Source: Combretum micranthum (taxonomy: Eukaryota; Streptophyta; Magnoliopsida; Myrtales; Combretaceae). Taken from it: 64,000 bases of DNA. Shown here piece after piece: positions 47,198 to 58,254 of the stretch. The translations under genes were made by a program, and so were the position numbers. Each line of letters begins with the position of its first letter. Position 1 is the first letter of the stretch. Location: positions 124,001 to 188,000 of the forward strand of contig JAMXBD010000234.1 of assembly GCA_024138025.1 (NCBI GenBank). Reading direction: 5' to 3'. The notes beneath the pieces are model-generated. The model saw only the letters and a list, made by a program, of their open reading frames with translations, made no database searches and was not told where the DNA came from.

Positions 47198-50100
47198 AAT
47201 AGCCTCATCTGGGGTAACGGCCGTTACGCATCTTTACCCATCACAGTCCATAATATAGTGTAGCTCAACCGGTCCCATAAACGTAAACCACACTACATTA
47301 CTTCTCTCCGATCCAGGTAGACGTTATCCCGCTACTATTCCCCCCATCAGCTACCCACCGTACCACCATGACCATGGTGGCCTAAGCGCCTAAGTGCTGG
47401 TACCACCTAGCAAGGTTGCCACCTCTCGGGCCAGGTCTCAAAAATGGCCATGCACAAGCAACAAACAATTATCAAAGTCGTCTTTAAGTATTAGTTCATT
47501 TAAAATGCCTACCCTAGCATGCAATGCACAAGTTACTGCGTACCTGGTATAAAATCTGTGCTCTCAACAATCAGAAGATAGACCAGAAGATAAAGCAGAA
47601 TACAAACTCTTAACAAATATCTGCTTCAAAGATTAATTTATATAAGCATTTGAATCAATTATCAACTTATATCAAACTCGTATTAACTACTTAGTTTTCT
47701 AGCAAATATACATTTGAAACAACATACTCCTCTTATTATTCGTGGTCTATCATATTTTAGAAATTACGTACTCCTTATCATTTAAGGTTTAACCTAACAT
47801 ATTAATCGAAGCCAATTTCTAGTTAATATGATCATATAGGTATTCATCAATTAATAGCTAAGCATAAATTGTTGGTTTCTGAAGAATTTACTAAGCTAAT
47901 ATTAATTAATAAATGTATATTAATTTTATCTAATCAAGTTGAATATAATTAACTAGTCAAGTTTACTAATGGTAATTATGTCATTTAAAATGATAAATTC
48001 TATAATATGTCCTATAATCAATCTATTAAACTTTTATTAAGTAAAACAACTTATTAAAATATAACTATTCTATTTATGTCATTTATAATTTATTTTTACA
48101 TCTAAATAGACCAAGGAATCTAAACTAGTTTCCTATTATGTTTGTACTATCTTGTGATGTTATATTTATACTTACTTTACTAAATAAATTCATAAAATAA
48201 AAATAATTAATTATTTATCTTAAAATTCATAATTTAACATGAAAACACATTATTTAAATTTATTTCATATTCATTTGATTAGAATTAATTTACCTTAAAT
48301 TCCCTAATTTCATTTCCTATAAAAAACTAGTGTGCATCTTAATTTTAATAAATCGATTTATTATCTTAAACACGGGTTCTTAAGTTCAAATTTTTATGTA
48401 AACTTCCTAACACATATATTTATATGTTTATAAGGTCATTTGGCCTAAATTAATTAGTTAATCATGGTTTTAATTTTAATTAACTCAAAACTGTCTAGAG
48501 CAGAGCATAGGCAGTGACGACCGAACGGTTCGGTCGAATTTGACCATCAACCCGACCGGCTTTTGTCCGGTTCTTTGCACCATGTTAAATTAGAGTTATT
48601 GAGCTTTCAAAAAGTTGTATTTTCACCAAAAAAGAAGGAGAAAACGTCACCGATTCGGCCATATGAACTCACGCCACCATTGCTAGTCAAAACACTATTT
48701 TGCCTTGTTTTGCTATTTTATAATTTAATTTTTTAAATAGTAAATGTGTTTCAAAAATCAAGAAAATTTAGTTTGTATATAGACATGTTAAACTATCATT
48801 TTTATAAATTTCATCTAAAAATAAATTCATTTAGTATTTTATCTAAATTTGATAAGCAAAGTTGTCCATTTTTAATATATATGCATATAAATTGATCTTT
48901 AAGCATATTGAATTCATCTAAAACATGTTTATTCTATGTTTTATTGTCTAGTATATACTTTAATTTATATTCTACAACTTGAATCATAAATCATAACTCA
49001 AATCATTATCTATAATACAAATTTTCCCAAAATTCCAACATATCAACACAAACATATATGCTTATATATTTCAACAGAAATTATTTTTGGTATATTCATA
49101 TATTTATTTGATAACTTCATTTTAATAAAACATATCAATTCAACATATAACATACATATAATAATTTCAAATACTCAATTTTCTAACATACATACATATA
49201 CATGTGCATATTTCGATTTTCAAGTTTGTATATACTTATATTATTTAATACTTGAATCTAAGTTTATTTTTAGTGATTTACATAAATCTAAATGTCATCA
49301 ACATAATGAAATAAATTAATTATAATTACTTACTTGGTTTAGCAAAATCAACCAAATGGTTGCCTCTATTACTACTTCTACAATTCAAAAGTTGATGAAG
49401 CTTCTTCAAGCTTATTTTCATTAACTTCAACCTTGTTTTTAGTCTTTAATTTCACCTCTTATGTGCTTGGTTGATGGAAGAGTTTCTGTGTATTTTTGGG
49501 GAGATTTTTGAGAGTGTTTTGAGAAAGATAGGATGCTAAAAATGAGGCATGAATTGGGGTTTTCTAAACCTTATGTTTATATTATTTGATGGTTTGTAAT
49601 TATCTCTAGAGTTAAGGATATTTTGGTACTTTGGCTTGATTAAGTGAGGGCATTTTGGTTTTTTTATATGCATTAGAATTCTCTAGAGTTAGAAGATATT
49701 TTCTTGTATAGATTTTAAGGGGTATTTTAGTGTTTTCCTAGGGTAGAAATCTTCAAGAGTTGGCTAAGGTTATTTTGGTCATTTCACATATTGGATATTT
49801 CTAGACATTAGGTTTTATTGGATGTGTGTGTGTGTACATGATAATTTCATGTTCTCATGGCTTAATGGACTTGATCTCTTAAGCTTATGGGCTTTGTTTT
49901 GTTGCTAATGGGTTTAGGGTTTTAGATGAGAATTAGGGTTTTAGGTCATGGGCTTTTAGATATGTAGAATGGAAATTGGGAAAGAAGAAAGATAATTAGC
50001 TAATTGGATTTAGAAATTAGGTTTAGGAATTTTAATTGAAGAAAAATTAATATCATATTTGAATTTAGAATTTTAGGGCCTTAGGAATTTGATATTTAAA

Positions 50101-50550
50101 AGGAATTATTTAGTTTTATATTTCTAAAATTTATGGTGTTAGAATTTTGGCTCAAATAGCTAAACTGGCGATTTAGGGTTTACGCGATTGGACTTGACAA
50201 ATAGGAATTTAATTTAATAATTAGAAGGTATTAAATAAGTTCGAATTTGTTGAAATAGGTGATTGAAGTAGTCTAATGGATTAAATCGTGTATTTAAGGT
50301 ATTGAAATCGCTATTTTCAATTAGATTCATTTTCTAATTTAATTAGGTTAAACTATCTAATAATATCCTATAGTTTACAAAACTCCACTAACTAAATAAT
50401 TTAAAATCAATTTATAAACTAAATTTAAGTTAAGGTTAAAAATTGCTTGTATTTTTATACTAATCATATAATAATATATAATTAACTCAAATAAGATTTT
50501 AGGATATTTCATAACAAACTTTAGATTAATTAAAACAACCCAGATACAAA
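47198..50550 (-). mobile_element. Long-LTR-like element copy B, 5' part
   Basis: Resumes copy B after the nested retrotransposon. It is homologous on the minus strand to about 19900-23780: CAGGTAGAC/GTCTACCTGGAT, AGGTTGCCACC, TTACTTGGTTT/AAGTAAGTAATTATAATTA, and the CCTAAATTC-rich distal part. The right boundary near 50550 is approximate. Together with 40843-41514 it gives about 4.0 kb, somewhat shorter than copy A. No coding remains. Confidence 0.6.
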
Positions 50551-50754
50551 AAATGAAAAGTTATTAAAAAATCTCTTTCTCTCTTAAAGGTCTTTCATAG
50601 ACCCTAGCAAAAAGAGGTGAGTCCTTTTAAATATTTTCCCATCATTCACCATCCATATCCATAGATCTATCGCTACTAATCTCAACATTTGCAAATCTAT
50701 CACATCTAATATCAGATATGGGTATCTTATACAATTTTGATCTGTTCATTTGGC

Positions 50755-52045
50755 GTTTTCGCTACTACAAGACACATCGATAAGTCTTGGTAGCTTGAAG
50801 ATTGTATAAATCAAGTGAAAATATTTTGTTAATAGCATCACTGGTATGGACATAGGTTTTAGAGGTGAATTTAATCGCCTTGATAGATTAAAAATTCCTC
50901 CCATTTAGTCTATAGAGGCGATATAATTGCCTTAATTTTTTCGCCTGTATAACCTGTCATATTTCAAAAATAAAGGCCAAATTTTCTTGATATAAGCCTT
51001 ACATTAATTAAATTTGAAGCGAACATTGCCTCCTAAATCCCAACTTCATTTTCCTTTTCTTTTTTTTTTTTAATTTTAGAAGTGCCTCGAAGGGATTTTT
51101 TTTTTAATTTTCCCAATTGAGGCGAAAATTATCTCAAAGGGAAATGGTTTTTAAAAAAAAAATTCAATACTTAGGTCAATTTTGCCTGTAATTTTTTTTT
51201 TTTACATTTGGAATTTTTTCTAAATATTGACCCGGTTGATTATATTTGGTGATTTTATTTTTTAATTTATTTTATTTAGAATTTAAAATCTCAAATTTTA
51301 ATGGTTAATTTTTTTAATCTCTAGGATATAATCAAATTTTATAATAAAATTATTATCAAATAATTAATAATTATAGACACATATAAATATATAATAATTC
51401 CATGTTTTAATTCCAAAACTTGTCAAAATAACATTAAAAAATTAATATTAATGATAGAAATTATTTATCATAAAAATAACATGAAATGAAGATTATTATA
51501 GAAATAATATATTCTTACATTAAGATATAGTAATATATTGATCATATGTCATTTAATATCTAAGAAATCACATAAAAAACAACATTAATATACATCATAA
51601 ACACAAATAATAGCAAGAAAAACAATGAAAGGAATTTTGCAAAACAAAAAATTTGCACCTGGCATAGAGAGATACTGGAGGAAGAGAGGAATGAAATATG
51701 AAATGTGAGTAAAATGAAAAAAGCGAGATGCGAGCAGTGAATATATAGGAAAGAATAGAGGTGAAGGTAGTCGGTATTTTTCCAAATTGAGATGAAAGTC
51801 GCCTCAATTGAAATTCAAAACCCGCCAAAATTTATCCTACCACCATAATTCCCCGATAATTCTCCAAATTTAAAAATTTTAGGATTGAGGTGAATATAAT
51901 AAATAAATATTTTAAAATTTTATTATAAATAACTTGTACTTTAAAAAATATTCAATGTTTTACATATTAATATTTAACAAAATACATAATATATTTTTTA
52001 TTCATAATTTTCAAATTATAAATATATAACCGAGAAAATAAATTA
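50755..52045. mobile_element. CACTA-like transposon fragment
   Basis: CTACTACAAGACAC at 50761 resembles a CACTACAAGAAA terminus with one to two changes. It is followed by repeated GAGGCGA(A/T).AATTGCC-type motifs in both orientations (50869, 50920, 51117, 51168, 51795). Such subterminal motifs are typical of plant CACTA elements. A matching far end was not found. The overlapping minus-strand frames 51585-51828 look like a leader region with TATATATTCACTGC and encode nothing recognisable. Confidence 0.45.
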
Positions 52046-52049
52046 TATG

Positions 52050-52682
52050 TGTTGACAGTAAAATATAGCCTAAGACTTACTCGGTCTTTTGGGGCCAAGA
52101 ATCCTTAATCTCAATAGCTCATGGAAGCAGCAGCTTAGTTCATCTAAATCCCGGAGGTGTCGAAAACGAGGAGACGCCAGACTTGACTTCGGGTCCACAT
52201 TTAGGGCTCCACAACGAGTTCACCAGGTTGCTAAGATAGCCAGCTCACCATAGATTCAGCTCAGACTCGTTCTCCCCACCTTCTTCCATCATGCCACATC
52301 CTAGTCACATCTCGTGATCGAAGGGATATCAACAACTCGGTATCACCACGACGACAAGACCTCCTACTTGGGTGCCATCTCCATACCTAGTACAAGGCCT
52401 TGTACTAGATATCCTGGTATAATCCTAAAACCTAATAAATATCCCCTGCCTTCTTAGCAAAGGGACAAGAACACATAAGGAACAGTAATAAGATAAGAGA
52501 GTAAACATAGATTACAGATAGAAAAACAACTTATCTGACATTTTGTTTACACCCATCTTATCCTCGCCCACAAACTAACTTGACCGTTGAAGTGGCCGCA
52601 CTGAGCAGCCCCTGGCATCTCTCTAATCTATCTTTTAATATTTGCAGGATCATTCCTTACTAGCCTAGACTTGGCTAGTGCA
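52050..52682 (+). repeat. Tat-type gypsy LTR (5' LTR)
   Basis: A less AT-rich 633 bp block starting TGTTGACAG and ending TGCA. Near the end is CTTGACCGTTGAAGTGGCCG, related to the conserved 3' region of plant Tat/Retand LTRs. A PBS-like site directly follows. No second LTR of this family lies in the window, so the element is truncated. Confidence 0.6.
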
Positions 52683-52705
52683 AATTTTAGTATCGTCTGT
52701 GGGAA
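52683..52705 (+). promoter_or_regulatory. Degenerate Tat-type primer binding site
   Basis: TATCGTCTGTGGGAAG matches the end of the common Tat-lineage PBS region. Its first half has changed (AGTATCG in place of GGCGCCG), mainly by C/T and G/A changes. Confidence 0.55.
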
Positions 52706-52797
52706 GCAAACCGTTAAACACCGCTAAATACTCTCCAGTTACCTTTTTTCTAAAAAAACCCTCCTAAAACCTTACCGATAGAGCCACCCTCTCATAA

Positions 52798-53045
52798 TGC
52801 CTAGGCCACAACGGAGCAGGAATCAAGGTGATTCTGCTCCCTTACCACATACTTCCCACGCTATGGATGGTAAAACCTCTGAAATGTCATGTCACGATCC
52901 GACCATTGCCACTGACACTGGCCCTATAAATGAGGGTTGAATTTTGGAGCTGGAACATTTATGTCGACATCTAATACATCGAAATATAGAAAACGAATGA
53001 TTGAATGCCCTCTTATAAGTCAGGCTAACAGAGTCAGAAGGGCTT
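52798..53045 (+). pseudogene. Start of Tat-type gag, truncated
   Basis: MPRPQRSRNQGDSAPLPH opens at 52798, in the usual position after the PBS. The frame then meets several stops (about 52937, 53000, 53018). It breaks off at 53045 where the palindromic GC-rich block begins. The rest of the element is missing. Confidence 0.5.
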
Positions 53046-53290
53046 GTGAAAAAAAAATTTTTAGCCGATGTACCCACGTTGGCCGACAACGTGGGCACAT
53101 CGGCTAAATTTTTTTTTTTTCAACTTGGGCATGCCAGTGGCCAACATACCCACGTACACCACCAGTGTGCCTACGTTGGCCAATTTTTTTTTTTTCTTTT
53201 TTGGGATACATGGGTATGCCGGTGGCCAACGTGCCCACGTACACCGCCGGTGTGCCCATGTTAGTCGCCGGTATGAGCACGTTGGCCACA
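53046..53290. repeat. GC-rich palindromic subrepeat block
   Basis: TTAGCCGATGTACCCACGTTG and CAACGTGGGCACATCGGCTAA (53060-53105) form a near-perfect hairpin with a 5 bp loop. Two further units (about 53125-53180 and 53212-53268) repeat TGCC(A/G)GTGGCCAAC(A/G)T(A/G)CCCACG. Each is imperfectly palindromic, and poly-T runs separate them. Six overlapping short frames on both strands here are products of this repetition, not genes. It may be the subterminal region of the adjacent hAT element. Confidence 0.75.
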
Positions 53291-53460
53291 ACAACAAAAA
53301 GAAAATTTGACCGAGAACATAATATATTGAGTGTCGACTAAGCTCCATATTGTTACTCCACCAATTTTGCAGTAAATTCAGCTGTTATCATTTCCTATCC
53401 GTTTGCAAATTGTAATTCAAACATCATTAACACTTTCTAACTGTTCGTTTAGATATCAAA

Positions 53461-55784
53461 ATGGTAGGAAACAACAACAACCAGGACAATTATCCCAACT
53501 TCAATGTGTTTGATGATTCATGGATTTTTGGAAACACTACGTAGGGTTTTAGCACCTTCATGAATCACATAAGAAATCCTCAATATACGGTGCCTACATC
53601 CATACCACCAATGCCAGTATATTTTCCCAGACAAGAAGCAGTTAAAGTGGGGTATTTACAAGCTCCACCAATAGTTACACACCCGTCTTCCATGGCTAGT
53701 GGGAACGATTGAGGGGTAACTTTTTGATGTGTTTAATTTTTTTTATCATTGCTACACAATTATCCGTAATTATTTTCTATTTGTAGCACAACTTTCCTTC
53801 CGATTAGACAATCAAACCCAACGCATAGTAATAAAGACTCTGCTATGACTAGTAGTGCTTCTAGATGTTCTGGGAAGAAGATAGCAACCGTATCGAAATA
53901 TTTTATAGAAACTGAAGAATTCAAATCAAGTGGTGAGCCTATTAAGTATATCATTTGTTGAACTTGCGGCAATAAGTTATCATCTAGATCCCCCAACGGG
54001 ACGTGACGCTTAAAACGATACGTAGCAATTCAATCAGCAAGATACAAGACCAGCTAGTAGAATGGATGGCAGCTGCAAATATATCATTCCATGCGGTTGG
54101 TCATAAAAAATTCGACAGTTGGAGTATGGGAGCATGCAACCCCTATACCAACATGTGGGCCGACAAGCATTAAAAAAATGATATGATGAGCCTTTTTAAG
54201 AGAAGGCGTGATGCTCTAAAAGAGCTTTTGTCAAACCTCCTCTCTAGGTATAATCTTCTAAAATAATTTGTTGTTCATGTAATTTTTCATATTATACATT
54301 AATTAACGATATTTACTTTTGGTTTAAGTAATGCACTTGATTTTGGTTGTTTAGTGTCTCCCTTACCTCAGATGTATGGAAATCTTCCATCAACAATGTC
54401 CAAGATAGCTATATATGTGTAACCACTCACTGGATAGATGAACAATGGTTAATCCAGAAGTGAATTATTGCTCTCAAGTCGCTCTAGGAGAGACACAACG
54501 GCCATGCAATAGCAAATAACATATCAAAAGCCATCTAATCATACGGTATACATACTACATTTAGTATATCATTCAACAATGCATCAAACAATACTGCTGC
54601 CATTCGTAATCTGAAGCAGTCATTGAAGCCGGTATGTGATGAAAGTTCTTTCACCTTCAATGTGTTTGCCATAATTTTAATTTTGTAGTGCAAGCAGGCT
54701 TAAAGCTTGTGGCCTGGACTTACATATTGAGAAAATAAGATATGCAATCAATTGTCTTCGTGTTTCGCGAAGATTTAAATAGAGGTACATGGAGTTTGTC
54801 AAGGCACACCATTTAGAGAAAAAATGCCTGCACTTGATTGTATAATTAGGTGGAATTCTACGTTCAAAATGCTTAACCGGGCATTGAAGTGTAAAAGGGC
54901 TCTAATTCATTTTACAATACCCTACTCAATCCTTCTAATCCTACCATTAGTTTGATAGAGAGTCGGGATTGGCAAATAACGCATGCACTTAAAGAGGTCT
55001 TGAAAGCATTTCTTGGCCTAACACAACATTTATCCGGTTGCTACTACCCCACGAGCAATTGGGTACTTCTCCACCTAATTGAGTTGATATATCGAGCGTG
55101 CTGAGTAACTACAGTTCCAATCCTAATCTGACCGCCATTGTGTCTGTAATGCCCAGTAAGCTCCGGGATTATTTTGTCCCTTCCCTTCCGCACACCCCCC
55201 CTTCCCCCGGCCTTCCATATTGCAACGATACTATATTCATGGTATAAGTTCTGTGTGCCTGAAACAATCCTCAAAGAATTCTATAAGAATATTGGTGTGG
55301 TCGATGCTAAATCAGAGGCCGCAAGTTTTCATACTGCAATAACAAATTTACTCAAAGATTTGTATCGGTCTCGTGATCAAATGAATGCACCGCCACTCCA
55401 ACCACAACGATCCAACAATCACTCATCATGGGGATTTTCAAAGAGAAGTAAACAAATTGCTCAGAATGTTGGGAGCAGCCGTCCAGCTTCTCAAGAAATC
55501 TTTAGTGACATGCTGGTGTGCGAGTCCATCAACTTGATGAGGAGGAATTGCAACTGCAACAACGAGGAGAGAACGAGGGGAATGATTTCAATATCCTCAG
55601 TTGGTGGAAGAAGAGGACACATAATATGCCGGTACTTTCTATATTGGCACAAGATGTTTTGGCTTCTTCAGCTTCAACAATTTCATCAGAGTCAGCTTTC
55701 AGTTCGAGTGGACAGGTCCTCGAACCGCACCGTCATAAGCTAAAAATTGCTACTATTAAAGTATGTGTATGCTTAAAAGATTGA
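53461..55784 (+). pseudogene. hAT transposase, multiply broken
   Basis: A transposase of the hAT superfamily, in order. An N-terminal exon (53461-53717) is followed by a GT-AG intron to about 53788. A BED zinc-finger remnant has CX2C around 53955 and the closing histidine replaced (RLKRYV). A central piece reads AANISFHAVGHKKFDS (about 54071-54120). VSLTSDVWKS with YICVTTHWIDEQW (54352-54453) carries the first part of the RNase-H-like catalytic domain. RWNSTFKMLNRALKCKRAL follows at about 54847-54905. The C-terminal dimerisation domain reads FNILSWWKKRTHNMPVLSIL and SSESAFSSSGQVL (55580-55740). Many stops and frame changes occur, including one where the terminal tryptophan of the hATC motif is expected (55782-55784). 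Confidence 0.85.
55518..55784 (+). pseudogene. hAT C-terminal dimerisation domain
   Basis: The longest open stretch of the hAT remnant in the true frame. An acidic leader ending in EGNDFNILSWW is followed by VLSILAQDVLASSASTISSE, SAFSSSGQVL, and HKL...VCLKD. The overlapping frame starting at 55174 is correct only in its first part (about 55250-55500, KFCVPETILKEFYKN) and then shifts. Confidence 0.85.
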
Positions 55785-56109
55785 TCCGATGCTGTAAGTA
55801 AGAAACAGATGGACCCACATTTTTTGTGGCCTAAAGACACCGATTCGGGATCGAGGGAGTCATTGTCACCACCGGATTTGCAGCAGCAGATACAGAAAAA
55901 ACAATGGGGTGGGACTGGAGAAGGTTCTTAGGAGGGAGGGTATATGGTTGATAGCCTTTTTTTTCTTTTTTTTTTTTCAAAATTCTTGTATTCTTTTATA
56001 GTTAATAAATTTCTACTAATAAAATTTATTTTTCCATCAATCACAATGCATTATTAATTTCCTTTATTTAACAAATCACAATTGTTATAAATAAATTAAT
56101 TAAGCAATT

Positions 56110-57095
56110 TTAGAATTTAATATAAATTAATTATTATTACAAAAGTATTTGACAATTTATTTTTTACTTCCTATAAAAATTCAAAATTAATCTTTAAAAT
56201 GTTAATAGTAATACAATTGAAATCATTATATACTAAATATATTATATTTTTGAAGAAGACAAATATATTTAAATAATATAATAAAAATTATTTATTTAAA
56301 GTAAATTAAATAAATAGATAAATTTTTTATTATTTGAAAACAAAGCATATAAATCAATTACTAGTACATTATTATTTTATAATTTTATTTTCTTTTATTT
56401 CCTAAAAAATATTGAAGTTAATAACTTTATATGTTAATAGTAATACAATTGAAATTATTTTAAATAAATAAAATATAGTAAATATATTATATTTTTCAAG
56501 AAGACAAATATGTTTAAGTAAAATAATAAAATAATTTATTTAACTACAATTTAAAGTAAATTTAAAACATAAGTCACTAATTTTATATTATTATTTAAAA
56601 AAGGCATATAAACCAATTACTATTACAATATTATTTTCTAATTTCATTTTATTTTATTTCCTAAACAATATTGAAATTAATATGTTAACAGTAATACAAT
56701 TGAACTTATTTTAAACAAATTAAAATATACTAAATATATTATATTTTTTAAGAAGACAAATATGTTTAAATAAAATGATAAAAATAATTCATTTAACGAT
56801 AATTTAAAGTAAATTAAAAAATAAATCACTAATTTTATATTATTATTTTTTAAAAAACATATAAATTAATTACTATTACAATATTATTTCATAATTTCAT
56901 TTTCTTTTATTTCCGAAACAATATTGAAGTTAATATGTTCGTAGTAATACAATTGAAATTATTTTAAACAAATAAGATATACTAAATATATTATTTTTTA
57001 AGAAGATAAATACATTTAATTAAAATAATAAAAATAATTTTTAAATACAATTTCAAGTAAATTAAAAAAATAAATGGCTATTTTTATATTACTAT
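56110..57095 (+). repeat. AT-rich tandem array, four units of about 232-254 bp
   Basis: The marker GTTAATAGTAATACAATTGAA recurs at 56201, 56433, 56683 (GTTAACAG) and 56937 (GTTCGTAG), giving spacings of 232, 250 and 254 bp. Each unit continues with TATACTAAATATATTATATTTTT, AAGAAGACAAATAT, AATAATAAAAATAATTTATT, AATTTAAAGTAAATTAAA and TTTTATTTCCTAAA. The units are diverged but colinear. No coding sequence. The array lies between the hAT remnant and a GC-rich patch. Confidence 0.85.
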
Positions 57096-57099
57096 TTTA

Positions 57100-57235
57100 A
57101 AATAAGGCCCGCGTGTTGGTTCGCGTGCATTTCCGTGTCGGTTCACTTAGTTCTCGTGCCTCTCTTGCCGTGTGCCAACCCATGCGTGCTAGTACTTTTA
57201 TCTTTTTCCTTCGCGTGGCAGGACCCATTTACCAT
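57100..57235. other. GC-rich patch
   Basis: An abrupt change from very AT-rich array to GGCCCGCGTGTTGGTTCGCG and CCGTGTGCCAACCCATGCG-type sequence. It has no open frame or hairpin that I recognise. It could be the far end of the element that contains the tandem array. Confidence 0.35.
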
Positions 57236-58254
57236 GTCTATTAAAAAAAGACAACTTCAACGACAGAGAAGGAAAGACTTCCCTTCAAAAAACAATTCAA
57301 GATTATGATTTAAAGTACTTCATCGTGACCACTGATTTTATTTTAAAATTTTTTTTATTGTATTTTATTATTTAATTATTTATTTTTTGTAAGTGGGGAC
57401 CTGACCTTTGTTCTCTAAAACTGATCTAGATTACTCACATAGAAACGAAAATATGTGATTTGAACCATTTCCTGAATAAAAACATATTACTTTAAAATAG
57501 TTTCATTTGAAAAAAAAATTAAATAGTTTTATTTGTCTCTGAATAATTTAACCCAATTTGATACTGTGGATATTTTACAAAGGGAAACGAATCCAAATTT
57601 CTTACAATAACTATTGGAATGTTGTAGATGAGAGGAGACTCTTGTTCCCCGCCTCGCGCGCCACCCCGCGCGCCCCCCCCCCCCCCCCCCCCCCCCCAAC
57701 CAAGTTTGAAACACCAAAATGTGTTTTTTCCGCTAAAAAGAAATGTTTTCTTTAACTCTTTTTTTTTTTTTTTTCTAATTTATTATCATTGAAAGTTTAG
57801 GTTGCCAAATATTAGCATCGTAGTATTCAAATGTCCCGATTTGAATAGGTTTTTTAATGGTAGAAAGAAGGAGCTTCTATAATTTCATTGACGAGACAAT
57901 TATTTAATCATTAAAATAAATTTAATATTTAAAATATTAATTATTTTAGTGATTTGATCACGATTGAATATGGTAGGAATGGTTGGTTGATGATGAGACT
58001 AATCTCGTCGCCATGAGAAACAATGAGAGAGCAGAGTTTCAATAGCAGTGGTTAACAATTAAGGAATATACATACATTTAAAATGTAGACAATGGGTATT
58101 TTTGAAAAGAAAAAAACAAAAAGGGAAATCGTCTGTTTCACTGATCATGAATAGTTTATTTGATATTTAGTCACCACCAGCGTCTCCATCGACTTTTCTA
58201 CCATCAGACGCAAATAGCTACTAATAACCATATCTTATATTCCAAGATCCTAAT
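57236..58254. other. Spacer with poly-C tract, no gene seen
   Basis: Mostly AT-rich. It contains CGCGCGCCACCCCGCGCG followed by 25 consecutive C (57673-57697) and a T tract at 57760. The frames across the poly-C give proline- or glycine-run artefacts and are not genes. Confidence 0.5.
57673..57697. repeat. Poly-C tract (25 bases)
   Basis: Twenty-five consecutive C in otherwise AT-rich DNA, directly after a CG-alternating stretch. The length may be inexact because homopolymers are hard to sequence. Confidence 0.9.

Noticed and set aside
53046..53290. CRISPR-like array
   Set aside because: Repeats are few, palindromic and irregularly spaced with poly-T runs; a plant nuclear context makes CRISPR implausible.
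53046..53348. Cluster of frames on both strands in the GC-rich block
   Set aside because: Produced by palindromic, repeated sequence; residues repeat with the DNA repeat and match nothing.
57529..57755. Glycine/proline-run frames at the poly-C tract
   Set aside because: Artefacts of the homopolymer.
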